From the NCBI RefSeq assembly GCF_014646155.1, contig NZ_BMMX01000016.1, forward strand, positions 57,159 to 121,158: DNA of 64,000 nt, written 5' to 3'. How positions within the stretch are numbered: position 1 is the first letter of the stretch; each line of letters starts with the position of its first letter. Shown here in pieces: positions 32,355 through 42,930 of this stretch. The notes below the pieces were generated by a model. It worked only from the letters and a program-made list of their open reading frames with translations. It did no database searches and was not told the DNA's origin. A program made the translations under genes and the position numbers. This stretch comes from Mangrovihabitans endophyticus. GTDB taxonomy: Bacteria > Actinomycetota > Actinomycetes > Mycobacteriales > Micromonosporaceae.

Positions 32355-33797
32355 TCAGCCCTTCATCAGCTCGTGCGCGTTCTTCTCCAGGTCCTCAAGA
32401 CCGCCGCACATGAAGAAGGCCTGCTCGGGGTAGTTGTCGTACTCGCCCTCGCTGATCTTCTTGAACGCCTCGATGGTCTCCTTCAGCGGGACCGTCGAGC
32501 CGGGCACGCCGGTGAACTGCTCCGCCGCGTAGGTGTTCTGCGAGAGGAACCGCTCGATGCGGCGCGCCCGCTGCACCGTGACCTTGTCTTCCTCGCTCAG
32601 CTCGTCCATGCCGAGGATGGCGATGATGTCCTGCAGGTCCTTGTACTTCTGCAGGATCCGCTGCACCTCACGGGCGACCGCGTAGTGCTCGGCGCCGACG
32701 TACTCCGGCGCCAGGATCCGCGAGCTGGAGGCCAGCGGGTCCACGGCCGGGTAGATGCCCTTGTCGGAGATGGACCGCTCCAGGTTGGTGGTCGCGTCCA
32801 GGTGGGCGAACGTGGTGGCCGGCGCCGGGTCGGTGTAGTCGTCGGCGGGCACGTAGATCGCCTGCAGCGAGGTGATCGCCTTGCCCCGCACCGAGGTGAT
32901 GCGCTCCTGCAGCTCGCCCATCTCGTCGGCCAGCGTGGGCTGGTAGCCCACCGCCGACGGCATGCGGCCCAGCAGCGTGGACACCTCGGAGCCGGCCTGG
33001 GTGAACCGGAAGATGTTGTCGATGAAGAGCAGCACCTCCTGGTTCTGCACGTCCCGGAAGTACTCCGCCATGGTGAGCGCGGTCAGCGCCACCCGCAGGC
33101 GGGTGCCCGGAGGCTCGTCCATCTGGCCGAAGACGAGGGCGGTCTTGTCCAGCACGCCACCCTCGTCCATTTCCAGGATGAGGTCGTTGCCCTCGCGGGT
33201 ACGCTCGCCGACGCCCGCGAACACCGACGTACCGCCGAAGTTCCGGGCCACCCGGATGATCATCTCCTGGATGAGCACCGTCTTGCCCACGCCCGCGCCG
33301 CCGAACAGGCCGATCTTCCCACCGCGCACGTACGGCGCGAGCAGGTCGAGCACCTTGATGCCGGTCTCCAGCATCTCGGTCTTCGGCTCCAGGTCGGCGA
33401 ACGCCGGCGGCTTACGGTGGATCGGCCAGCGCTCCTGCACGTCCAACGACGACGGGTCGGCGTTGAGCACCTCGCCGAGGGCGTTGAACACGTGGCCCTT
33501 GGTGACGTCGCCGACCGGCACCGAGATCGGTGCGCCGGTGTCGGTCACCTCGGTGCCGCGGATCAGGCCGTCCGTGGGCTGCATGGAGATCGCCCGGACC
33601 AGGTTGTCACCCAGGTGCTGGGCGACCTCCAGGGTCAGCGTGCGGGTGCCCTCAGAGAGGGTCACGTCCACGTGCAGCGCGTTGAAGATGTCCGGCATCG
33701 CGTCGCGCGGGAACTCGGCGTCGACGACCGGACCGATGACCCGGACGACGCGGCCGACGTTGGTCTCCGTCTTTGTGGGCTCAGCTACAGCAGTCAT
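32355..33797 (-). CDS. atpD: F1Fo ATP synthase beta subunit
   Basis: A 480-residue catalytic subunit of F1. The P-loop GGAGVGKT is at 166-173, followed by GERTREGND and the DELSEEDK region typical of bacterial beta. The ATG overlaps the atpG stop by 1 nt (TGATG), so it is coupled to atpG. A strong hairpin follows the gene. atpC does not follow directly, unlike the usual order. Confidence 0.97.
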   Translation of the reverse strand: MTAVAEPTKTETNVGRVVRVIGPVVDAEFPRDAMPDIFNALHVDVTLSEGTRTLTLEVAQHLGDNLVRAISMQPTDGLIRGTEVTDTGAPISVPVGDVTKGHVFNALGEVLNADPSSLDVQERWPIHRKPPAFADLEPKTEMLETGIKVLDLLAPYVRGGKIGLFGGAGVGKTVLIQEMIIRVARNFGGTSVFAGVGERTREGNDLILEMDEGGVLDKTALVFGQMDEPPGTRLRVALTALTMAEYFRDVQNQEVLLFIDNIFRFTQAGSEVSTLLGRMPSAVGYQPTLADEMGELQERITSVRGKAITSLQAIYVPADDYTDPAPATTFAHLDATTNLERSISDKGIYPAVDPLASSSRILAPEYVGAEHYAVAREVQRILQKYKDLQDIIAILGMDELSEEDKVTVQRARRIERFLSQNTYAAEQFTGVPGSTVPLKETIEAFKKISEGEYDNYPEQAFFMCGGLEDLEKNAHELMKG

Positions 33798-34726
33798 CAC
33801 ACATCACTTCCCGACGCGGCCAGCGCGTTGGCGCCGCCGACGATTTCACTGATTTCCTGAGTGATCGCGGCCTGCCGCGCGGAGTTCATCTCGCGCGTGT
33901 ACCGCTTGAGCAGATCGTCCGCGTTGTCCGAGGCGCTCTTCATCGCCCGCCGCCGGGACGCCGACTCGCTGGCCGCCGAGTCCAGCAACGCCGCGTAGAT
34001 GCGCGTGTTGAGGTACTTCGGCAGCAGCGCGTCGAGCAACTCGTCGGCCTCCGGCTCGAACTCGTACGCCGGGCGCAGACCCGGCTCCCGCTCCTGCTCC
34101 TCGACCTGCATCGGGGCCAGGAAGTGCGCCTCCGCCGTCTGCGTCATGAGCGACTTGAACCGGGTGTTGACGATGTGCAGTTCGTCCACGCCCTGGATGC
34201 CGTCCGGACCGTGCGACTCCTCGGTGTCGTCCGCCCCGGCGACGAACGCCTCCAGCAGCGACTCGCCGATGCGGCGCGCGTCGGCGAACGTCGGACGCTC
34301 GGAGAACCCGGTCCAGCTCGCCGCCACCGCACGGTTGCGGAACCGGTAGTACCCCAGCCCCTTGCGCCCGACGACGTACAGCGCCACGTCCTTGCCGTCC
34401 GCGCGGAGCCGGGCGATCAACTGCTCGCACGCCCGGATCGCGTTGGCGTTGTAGGCACCGGCCAGGCCGCGGTCGCTGGTGATGAGCAGCACGCCGGCCC
34501 GCTGGACCCGGTCACGCGGGGTCAGCAGCGGGTTGTCGATCGTCGCGTTCGACGCCAGCGCGGTGAGCACGTGGGTGATCGCCTCCGCGTACGGCTGCGA
34601 GGCGGCCACCCGCTCCTGCGCCTTGGCGATGCGACTGGTGGCAACCAGCTCCTGTGCCTTGGCGATCTTCTTGGTCGACTTGACGGTGCGGATGCGCCGC
34701 CGCAGAGCCTGTACCTGACCAGCCAT
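33797..34726 (-). CDS. atpG: F1Fo ATP synthase gamma subunit
   Basis: A 309-residue central-stalk subunit. The N-terminal helix MAGQVQALRRRIRTVKSTKKIAKA and the C-terminal helix RQAAITQEISEIVGGANAL form the rotating coiled coil; LLITSDRGLAGAYNANAI is the conserved Rossmann-like core. It starts 2 bp after atpA and ends 1 nt into atpD. An insertion near residue 160 is typical of actinobacterial gamma. Confidence 0.96.
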   Translation of the reverse strand: MAGQVQALRRRIRTVKSTKKIAKAQELVATSRIAKAQERVAASQPYAEAITHVLTALASNATIDNPLLTPRDRVQRAGVLLITSDRGLAGAYNANAIRACEQLIARLRADGKDVALYVVGRKGLGYYRFRNRAVAASWTGFSERPTFADARRIGESLLEAFVAGADDTEESHGPDGIQGVDELHIVNTRFKSLMTQTAEAHFLAPMQVEEQEREPGLRPAYEFEPEADELLDALLPKYLNTRIYAALLDSAASESASRRRAMKSASDNADDLLKRYTREMNSARQAAITQEISEIVGGANALAASGSDV

Positions 34727-34728
34727 GA

Positions 34729-36378
<1,650 letters not shown>

Positions 36379-36441
36379 CCTCTGCCTTCTCTACTCTGCT
36401 CGGGGACGTCTGGCGCCGCCGAGGGGCTTATGCGGGAAAGA

Positions 36442-37263
36442 TTATTTGGCGAACGCCTGCTTGGCCTGGTTCAGCCGGTGCAGGATCGTGCCGTCGTACA
36501 GGTCGGAGCCGACACGGACGCTGACGCCGCCGATCACTGCGGGGTCGACATCGATCTTCAGCGACACCTGCCGGCCGTACATCTGCGCGAGCTTGTCGGC
36601 CAGGCGTTGCTCCGCGGCCTCACCGAGCGGCTTCGCCACCGTCACGTACGCGACCTCCCGATCGCGCTTCGCGGCGGTCAACTCCACCAGCCGGCTCAGC
36701 GAGAACTCGAAGCTGCGACCGCCGAAGCCCTCGAGTGCCACCTCGACCAGCCGCAACGTCGCCGCACGGACCTTGCCCTTGAGCAAGTCCTCGACCAGCT
36801 TAACCCGGCGGCTGGCGGGCGCACCGGGGTCACTGAGCGTGACGGCGAGCTGAGAGCTGCCGGAGACGATCTGGCCGAACCGGAACAGTTCGTCCTCCAC
36901 GTCTGCCAGCACACCCTCGGCGTCCGCGGCGCGCAGCGCCGCGTCCACCCCCAGACGCTCGGTGGCGTCCAACAGCTCGGACGGCGTGCCGAAGCGACCC
37001 GCGACGAGCGTGGCCACCGTGTCCACGGTGATCTCCGCGAGCTTGCCGGAGACCAGCGACCGAAACAGCCCGGCCCGATCGTCGGCCGGACGAGACGGGT
37101 CGGTCAGCGCCCGGCGCAGCCGCGGCTCGGCGCGCAGCAGACCGGCCACCGACAGAATCTCGTCGGCGACGGTGGCCCGCTGCGCGGCGGATACCGCGGT
37201 GGTGGCCGCGGCGAGCTTGTCCGACGCGTCCGCGTACGCCTCGCGGCTGACGCTCGACGCCAT
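36442..37263 (-). CDS. atpH: F1Fo ATP synthase delta subunit
   Basis: A 273-residue stator subunit linking F1 to the b dimer. It is long compared with the ~180 residues of E. coli, having extra N-terminal helices, but is a separate gene and not a b-delta fusion as in mycobacteria. The conserved C-terminal IGGVSVRVGSDLYDGTILHRL is clear. Its ATG overlaps the atpF stop by 1 nt. Confidence 0.95.
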   Translation of the reverse strand: MASSVSREAYADASDKLAAATTAVSAAQRATVADEILSVAGLLRAEPRLRRALTDPSRPADDRAGLFRSLVSGKLAEITVDTVATLVAGRFGTPSELLDATERLGVDAALRAADAEGVLADVEDELFRFGQIVSGSSQLAVTLSDPGAPASRRVKLVEDLLKGKVRAATLRLVEVALEGFGGRSFEFSLSRLVELTAAKRDREVAYVTVAKPLGEAAEQRLADKLAQMYGRQVSLKIDVDPAVIGGVSVRVGSDLYDGTILHRLNQAKQAFAK

Positions 37264-37808
37264 CAGCGCCGCCCACCGGCGGTGTCGAGCTCACTGATGA
37301 ACCGGTCCACCGTGCCGCGGCTGCGTGCCTCGTCGGCGAGCGACTCACCGACGATGCGCCCGGCCAGATCGACGGCGAGCGTGCCCACCTCGGAACGCAG
37401 ATCACGCACGATGGCTTCGCGCTGCGCGGCGAGCTGGTCGCGACCGGCCGCGATGATCCGGTCGGATTCTTCGCGCGCCTTGCTGAGGAGGTCCTGCCGA
37501 ATGCCCTCGGCGTCGGCGCGCGCCTCGTCACGGATGCGGGCGGCCTCGGTGCGTGCCTCGGACAACTGCGCGCGGTAGCGCTCCAGCAGTTCGTTGGCCT
37601 CGGCCTGCGCCTGCTCGGCGCGCTTGATGCCGCCCTCGATCGCGTCGACCCGGGCCCGGAACGTCTCCTCCATGCGGGGGAAGACGAACTTCATCAGCAC
37701 GAAGCAGATGATCCCGAACGCGATCGTCCCGAGAACCAGCTCCTGCCAGAGCGGGACGATCGGGTTGTGAGTGCTCTCCTCAGCGGCCAGATAGGTGATG
37801 GATGTCAA
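37263..37808 (-). CDS. atpF: F1Fo ATP synthase b subunit
   Basis: A 181-residue b subunit: short N-terminus, one transmembrane helix at about 25-45 (LVLGTIAFGIICFVLMKFVFP), then a long Ala/Glu/Arg coiled coil. The start codon is TTG at 37808, preceded by AGGAGGTG at 5 nt, one of the strongest ribosome sites in the window. The 3' end overlaps atpH by 1 nt. Confidence 0.95.
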   Translation of the reverse strand: MTSITYLAAEESTHNPIVPLWQELVLGTIAFGIICFVLMKFVFPRMEETFRARVDAIEGGIKRAEQAQAEANELLERYRAQLSEARTEAARIRDEARADAEGIRQDLLSKAREESDRIIAAGRDQLAAQREAIVRDLRSEVGTLAVDLAGRIVGESLADEARSRGTVDRFISELDTAGGRR

Positions 37809-37838
37809 CGGACACCTCCTGATTAGCCGGAACGCTGA

Positions 37839-38063
37839 TTAGCCGGCCCAGATGAAGCCGAACGCGATGCCCAGCAGGGCGAGAACCTCAACCACGGCGA
37901 AGCCGATCCACATGAACGGCTGGGTGATGCGGGCCGCCTCCGGCTGGCGGGCGGTCGATTGGATGTACGCGGCGAAGACCAGGCCCACGCCGATGCCGGG
38001 GCCGATGGCGGCAAGGCCGTAACCGATGGCGGCGGTGCTACCAACTACTTCGGCGATGTTCAT
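37839..38063 (-). CDS. atpE: F1Fo ATP synthase c subunit
   Basis: A 74-residue proteolipid with two hydrophobic helices, the GxGxG-type GPGIGVGLVF in helix 1 and the proton-carrying E59 in helix 2. ATG 38063 is chosen over ATG 38072 because AGGAGG ends only 1 nt before the latter but 10 nt before the former. It lies in the expected place between atpB and atpF. Confidence 0.96.
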   Translation of the reverse strand: MNIAEVVGSTAAIGYGLAAIGPGIGVGLVFAAYIQSTARQPEAARITQPFMWIGFAVVEVLALLGIAFGFIWAG

Positions 38064-38133
38064 TGGGTGCATTCCTCCTGAGATCTCGCGTGACGCTCAC
38101 GCGGGACGACAAACGGGTCGTGCAAAAGGAAAC

Positions 38134-38925
38134 TCAGTGGGCCTCTTCGGAGACCGAGCCCTGGATGTAGCTGGCGGTCAGGACGGTGAAGACGTAGGCC
38201 TGCAGGGCGATGACCGCGAAGTCGAGGAACGTCAGCGCGATCGTCATCACCCAGGACAGGATCGAGACCGGGGTGAGCAGGGCGTTGGCGTTGATCATCG
38301 CAAAGCCGCCGAGGGTGAACACCAGCAGCAGCATGTGGCCCGCGAACATGTTCGCGAAGAGCCGTACCGCTAGCGAGAAGGGCCGCACGATGAAGTTGGA
38401 GAAGAACTCGATCGGCACCAGGATCGGCAGGATGAACCACGGCGCCGGCGGAACCAGCGCGTGCTTGATGTAGCCGGCCCCGTGCTTGCGGAAGCCCAAG
38501 TAGATGAACATCACCCAGCTGATCACCGCAAGGATGATCGGGAAGGCGATGTGCGCGTTCGGCGAGATCTGCGCGAAGGGGATGATCCCCCACAGGTTCA
38601 TCATGAAGATGAAGCAGAAGAGGGTGGTCAGGTACGGCGCGAACCGCACGCCCTCCCGGCCGATCATCTCGACCGCGATGTTGTTCCGCACGAACCCGTA
38701 GATCGACTCGGCGAGCCACTGCTTCTTGGTCGGAACCAACTGGGGCTTCCGGTAGGACAGCAGGAAGTAAAGAATCAGAATCGCGACGCTGAGCCAGAGC
38801 AGCAGCGTGACCTTGGTGAACCAGACGTCGTGGCCACCCCACGGGGCGATACTGGGCAGGTAGAAGTCCTCGACGGTAGGCGGGAACGGAACATCCGCCG
38901 CGAGAACGATCGTCTGACCGGTCAC
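38134..38925 (-). CDS. atpB: F1Fo ATP synthase a subunit
   Basis: A 263-residue membrane subunit forming the proton half-channels. RPFSLAVRLFANMFAGH carries the essential Arg, and SPNAHIAFPI and the C-terminal LDFAVIALQAYVFTVLTASYI match the family. GTG start with GGAAGGG upstream. It begins the core FoF1 genes after atpZ. Confidence 0.96.
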   Translation of the reverse strand: MTGQTIVLAADVPFPPTVEDFYLPSIAPWGGHDVWFTKVTLLLWLSVAILILYFLLSYRKPQLVPTKKQWLAESIYGFVRNNIAVEMIGREGVRFAPYLTTLFCFIFMMNLWGIIPFAQISPNAHIAFPIILAVISWVMFIYLGFRKHGAGYIKHALVPPAPWFILPILVPIEFFSNFIVRPFSLAVRLFANMFAGHMLLLVFTLGGFAMINANALLTPVSILSWVMTIALTFLDFAVIALQAYVFTVLTASYIQGSVSEEAH

Positions 38926-38940
38926 CGTAGCCCTTCCAGA

Positions 38941-39174
38941 TCAGGCGCCGAGGCGGCGCACAACGAGGTAGACACCAGCGGCACCCCCGATCACCGCACC
39001 GATCCCCATCCCGATGCCCTCGGTGCCGAGCCACTGGTCCACCAGCCAGCCGATCCCGCCCCACACGACCATTCCCCCGATGAGGTAACTGATCGCGACC
39101 ATGCCAGCCCCGGAACCGGGGGGCGGTGGAGCGTCGTCCTTACGGGGTTCTGAAGGAGGCTGCTGACCGGCCAT
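38941..39174 (-). CDS. AtpZ/AtpI-like small membrane protein
   Basis: A 77-residue protein with a Pro-rich N-terminus and two hydrophobic segments (about 27-46 and 55-72), carrying the GWLVDQWLGT motif of AtpZ/AtpI-like proteins that help assemble or supply Mg2+ to ATP synthase. It is 15 bp before atpB. The motif and position make the call likely although the protein is tiny. Confidence 0.8.
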   Translation of the reverse strand: MAGQQPPSEPRKDDAPPPPGSGAGMVAISYLIGGMVVWGGIGWLVDQWLGTEGIGMGIGAVIGGAAGVYLVVRRLGA

Positions 39175-39224
39175 GACGCCGCGAAGACTATCAGCCGCAC
39201 AATCGAGGCTGTGCCTCGCCCCCC

Positions 39225-39243
39225 GGACAACAGACGGTTGTCC
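39225..39243. other. Hairpin in atpZ leader
   Basis: GGACAAC and GTTGTCC pair around a 5-nt loop in the 145-bp gap between the upstream membrane gene and atpZ. It may partly terminate transcription from glyA or mark a separate atp leader. Nothing else was seen in the gap. Confidence 0.4.
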
Positions 39244-39319
39244 CGGCGACGGCTCGACTCTCAGTAGTGCAACACCGTACTCCTGTCGCGCCAGGGACCT
39301 CCACGACCGTCCCGGCGGA

Positions 39320-39913
39320 TCACCGATTCGGGCGCGGCTGCGCCCCGTCTCCGGCCGGATCCTCCTCCGGAGCGGGTCGCGGGCCCGGCAGGCGGCGACT
39401 GGCCACCCGGCTCAGCCACCAGATCTGGACTCCGGTCATGGCCACCGCACCCCCGGCGATGCCCCAGGCCATCGGCCGCGCCCCGGACCACCCGGCGGCG
39501 CCCGCGCTGACCAGCACCAGGGCGATCAGCGCGTACTTGACCACGTAGACGGCCAGCCCGACGGGCATCACCAGGGCCGGACGGATCACGTCGGCCCAGG
39601 CGATGGTGAGCGTGGACAAGGTGAACCCGGCCGCCACCAGGAGCACGCCCGCACCGGCACCCAACCCGGCCGACGGCCCGCCGGTCAGGAACCCAGCCGA
39701 GGCGACACACAGCGACAACGCCACCCCGACCGCGCTGATCATGCCGAGATGCTCGATCCGCCACTTCGGGTCGTCCGGCAGCGGCGGCAACTCAGGCAGC
39801 GGACGGTCGTCGTCCTCGTCGCGCCCGAGGATCTGCCGGACCACCCCGGGCGGCCGGGACGCGGGCGGCGGGGACGCGGGCGGCCGGGACGCGGGCGGCC
39901 GGGACGCGGTCAC
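39320..39913 (-). CDS. ATP synthase protein I-like membrane protein
   Basis: A 197-residue protein whose first 20 residues are RPPAS repeats encoded by a 15-bp tandem array. It then has an acidic segment and four hydrophobic helices (about 65-165), the size and place of AtpI between glyA and the atp core. Sequence identity to AtpI is not obvious to me, so the name rests on position and topology. The GTG start overlaps the glyA stop as GTGA, coupling it to glyA. Confidence 0.6.
   Translation of the reverse strand: MTASRPPASRPPASPPPASRPPGVVRQILGRDEDDDRPLPELPPLPDDPKWRIEHLGMISAVGVALSLCVASAGFLTGGPSAGLGAGAGVLLVAAGFTLSTLTIAWADVIRPALVMPVGLAVYVVKYALIALVLVSAGAAGWSGARPMAWGIAGGAVAMTGVQIWWLSRVASRRLPGPRPAPEEDPAGDGAQPRPNR
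39851..39910. repeat. 15-bp tandem repeat, 4 copies
   Basis: CGGCCGGGACGCGGG-type units at 39851, 39866, 39881 and 39896 encode the RPPAS repeats of the AtpI-like protein on the minus strand. The 15-bp period keeps frame. Confidence 0.85.
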
Positions 39914-41223
39914 GACACCACCGCCGGCACCATGCCAGGCTGGTCCGGCGCGCCGGAATAAGCCGGGAAGCTGCGGGCCAGCGCCGCCGCTTCCCGCCGC
40001 ACCTCGTGCAGCCGCGCCGCGCCCTCGGACGTGCCCGGGTCGGCGCGCACCGCCGTGGCGATCAGGTCGGCGATGCCGGTCATCTGCTCCTCGGCCATGC
40101 CCTGGGCGGTCACACAGGGCGTACCCACCCGGATCCCGGAGGCCGCCGCCGGCGGACGCGGGTCGAACGGGATCGCGGTCCGGTTCAGCGTGATGCCGGC
40201 CGCCTCGCACCGCTGCTCGGCCTGGTGCCCGGTCACCCCGGTGTCCCGCAGGTCCAGCAGCGCCATGTGCGTGTCGGTGCCTCCGGAGACCGGCCGCATG
40301 CCCCGATCGGCAAGCGCGCCGGCCAGCGCCCGGCCGTTGCGCACCAGCCGATGGGCGTACCGGCCGAAGTCCGGCTGCGCGGCCTCGCGCAGCGCGACCG
40401 CCTTCGCGGCGACCACGTGCATCATCGGGCCGCCCTGCGCGAACGGGAAGACGGCCTTGTCGATGCGGGCGGCGAGCTCATCACGACAGAGAATCATGCC
40501 GCCCCGCGGTCCGGGAAGCACCTTGTGGGTGGCGCACGTGACGACGTCGGCGTGCGGTACGGGCGACGGCGCCGCACCGCCCGCGACGAGGCCGATCAGG
40601 TGCGCCGCGTCGACCATCAGGTAGGCGTCCACCTCATCGGCCACCGCCCGGAAGGCGGCGAAGTCGATCAGCCGGGAGTACCCGGTCGCGCCGCAGATGA
40701 TCAACGCGGGGCGGTGTTCCAGGGCCAGGTCACGCACCTCGTCGTAGTCGATGAGCTCGGTGTCCTCGCGCACGTGGTATCCGACCGTACGGAACCATTT
40801 GCCGGAGAAGTTGACCTTGCTGCCGTGGGTCAGGTGCCCGCCGTGCGGCAGATCCATGGCCAGCACCGTGTCGCCGGGGCGCACCAGCGCCGCATACGCC
40901 GCCAGGTTCGCCGACGAGCCGGAATGCGGCTGCAGATTGGCATGCTCGGCGCCGAACAGCTCACACGCACGGGCGACACCCAATTCCTCCGCGCGGTCCA
41001 CCGGGCCGCATCCGCGATAGAACCGGTGCCCGGGGTATCCCTCGGCGTACTTGTTCGTCAGGGTCGAGCCGAGGGCCGCCAGCACCGCCGGTGAGGCGAA
41101 GGTCTCGCTGGCGATCAGTTGCAGGCCGCCACGCTGGCGGTCCAGCTCTTCCAGGACCACCGCGGCGATGTCCGGATCCGCCGACGCGAGCGCGCCGAAG
41201 TCCGGTCCCCAGAACGTGTCCAT
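39910..41223 (-). CDS. glyA: Serine hydroxymethyltransferase
   Basis: A 437-residue PLP enzyme converting serine and tetrahydrofolate to glycine and methylene-THF. PLP is bound by K234 in CATHKVLPGPRGG with D205 and H208 in DAAHLIG. The usual SHMT loop is TTHKTLRGPRGG, so this copy differs at three residues beside the Lys. HRFYRGCGPVDRAEELG and IASETFASPAVL match well. In related genomes glyA stands just before wecA-atpI; here the next gene is the AtpI-like protein, coupled by GTGA. Confidence 0.92.
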   Translation of the reverse strand: MDTFWGPDFGALASADPDIAAVVLEELDRQRGGLQLIASETFASPAVLAALGSTLTNKYAEGYPGHRFYRGCGPVDRAEELGVARACELFGAEHANLQPHSGSSANLAAYAALVRPGDTVLAMDLPHGGHLTHGSKVNFSGKWFRTVGYHVREDTELIDYDEVRDLALEHRPALIICGATGYSRLIDFAAFRAVADEVDAYLMVDAAHLIGLVAGGAAPSPVPHADVVTCATHKVLPGPRGGMILCRDELAARIDKAVFPFAQGGPMMHVVAAKAVALREAAQPDFGRYAHRLVRNGRALAGALADRGMRPVSGGTDTHMALLDLRDTGVTGHQAEQRCEAAGITLNRTAIPFDPRPPAAASGIRVGTPCVTAQGMAEEQMTGIADLIATAVRADPGTSEGAARLHEVRREAAALARSFPAYSGAPDQPGMVPAVVS

Positions 41224-41325
41224 GGCGCGCTCCCCTGCCTCGGCGACGCTGCCTGCACGTCGAGCATATGGCTTCTCCTTCCCGGTATGGCTTACACCTG
41301 CCGATCCGCGGGCAGAGACTCAGTC

Positions 41326-42924
41326 ATGCTTTGTCTGGTCAGCGGCGCCACCGGATACATCGGCGGTCGCCTCGCCCCCCGCCTGCTGGACGCCGGTCAC
41401 GCCGTCCGATGCCTGTCGCGCAGCGCCCGCCGGCTGCGTGACGTCCCGTGGCAGGACCGGGTCGAGGTGGCCGAGGGCGATCTGAGCGACGCCGGCTCGC
41501 TGACCGAGGCGTTCCGGGGCGTCGACGTGGCCTACTACCTGGTCCACTCGCTCGGCCAGCACGGGTTCGAGGCCAAGGACCGGGCCGCGGCGCACAACTT
41601 CGCCGCCGCCGCCCGTGCCGCCGGGGTGCGCCGCATCGTCTACCTGGGCGGTCCGGAGATCCCCGCGGACGAGCATCCGTCGGCGCACCTGCGCTCCCGG
41701 TCCGAGGTGGCTCGGATCCTGCTGGACAGCGGGGTGCCCACGGTGGTGCTGCGCGCCGCGATCATCATCGGCTCCGGTTCGGCGTCCTTCGAGATGCTGC
41801 GCCACCTCACCGAACGGCTGCCGGTCATGGTCACGCCACGCTGGGTGCGCAACCGCATCCAGCCCATCGCGGTCCGTGATGTGTTGCGCTACCTGGTCGC
41901 CGCCGCCGAGCTGCCGCCCGGGGTCAACCGGGGCTTCGACATCGGCGGGGCGGACGTGTTGACGTACCGGGAAATGATGCAGCGCTACGCCCGGGTGGCC
42001 GGCCTGCGACGTCGCGTGATCATGCCGCTGCGCCCGCTCAGCCCCTGGCTGTCGGCGCACTGGGTGGGCCTGGTCACGCCGGTGCCGAACAGCATCGCCC
42101 GCCCGCTGGTGGGCAGCCTGATCCACGAGGCGGTGGCGCACGAGCACGACATCGCCGAATACGTGCCGGACGAACCGGCCGACGCGGCGTCACCCGATGC
42201 GGCGTCGACCGGCGCGGCGTCGACCGGCGCGGCGTCGACCGGCGCGGCGTCGACCGGCGCGGCGTCGACCGGCGCGCCGATCGGCTTCGACCAGGCCGTC
42301 CGGCTGGCGTTGGGCAAGATCAGGGACGCCAACGTGGAGACCCGCTGGTCGACCGCCTCCGGCCGGGACGCGGACGCCGAGCCGTTGCCCAGCGACCCGG
42401 ACTGGACCGGCGGCAGCATCTATGTCGACGAGCGCCGCCAGGAGGTGAACGCGCCGGTCGAGGCCCTGTGGCGGGTGATCGAGGGAGTCGGCGGGGAGAA
42501 CGGGTGGTATTCGTTCCCGCTCGCCTGGTCGATCCGCGGCTGGCTGGACCGGCTCGTCGGCGGCGTGGGCCTGCGCCGCGGCCGACGGGACCGCCAGCGA
42601 CTTCAGGTCGGCGAGGCGCTGGACTGGTGGCGGGTGGAGGAGATCCGCCCCGGCGAGTTGCTGCGGCTGCGGGCGGAGATGCGGGTGCCCGGCCGGGCCT
42701 GGCTGGAGATGCGTGCCGAGCCCGCCGATGACGGGCCCGCCGGTGCGGGGCGCAGCGTCTACACCCAGAAGGCCATCTTCCTGCCCCGCGGCTTGGCCGG
42801 ACACGCGTACTGGGCGTCGGTGCTGCCGTTCCACGGCGTGGTGTTCCGCGGCATGGCGCGCAACATCGCCCGGGGCGCCGAGCCGCACCCCGGGCACCGA
42901 CGGGTGCCGGTGGGGCACGGCTGA
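41326..42924 (+). CDS. SDR-fold protein with C-terminal DUF2867-like domain
   Basis: A 532-residue two-domain protein. Residues 1-280 form an NAD(P)-binding atypical SDR (GATGYIGGRLAPRLL at 8-22) with the YYLVHSLG segment of the NmrA/YbjT-like group; residues about 340-525 match the DUF2867 domain seen in such fusions. A linker at about 287-317 holds five AASTG repeats. It is oriented against the flanking operon, in the glyA-tsaC gap. Substrate unknown. Confidence 0.8.
   Translation: MLCLVSGATGYIGGRLAPRLLDAGHAVRCLSRSARRLRDVPWQDRVEVAEGDLSDAGSLTEAFRGVDVAYYLVHSLGQHGFEAKDRAAAHNFAAAARAAGVRRIVYLGGPEIPADEHPSAHLRSRSEVARILLDSGVPTVVLRAAIIIGSGSASFEMLRHLTERLPVMVTPRWVRNRIQPIAVRDVLRYLVAAAELPPGVNRGFDIGGADVLTYREMMQRYARVAGLRRRVIMPLRPLSPWLSAHWVGLVTPVPNSIARPLVGSLIHEAVAHEHDIAEYVPDEPADAASPDAASTGAASTGAASTGAASTGAASTGAPIGFDQAVRLALGKIRDANVETRWSTASGRDADAEPLPSDPDWTGGSIYVDERRQEVNAPVEALWRVIEGVGGENGWYSFPLAWSIRGWLDRLVGGVGLRRGRRDRQRLQVGEALDWWRVEEIRPGELLRLRAEMRVPGRAWLEMRAEPADDGPAGAGRSVYTQKAIFLPRGLAGHAYWASVLPFHGVVFRGMARNIARGAEPHPGHRRVPVGHG
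42199..42275 (+). repeat. 15-bp in-frame tandem repeat, ~5 copies
   Basis: GCGTCGACCGGCGCG is repeated five times with almost no variation and encodes AASTG units in the SDR protein linker. The near identity implies recent expansion. Confidence 0.88.
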
Positions 42925-42930
42925 GGGCCC

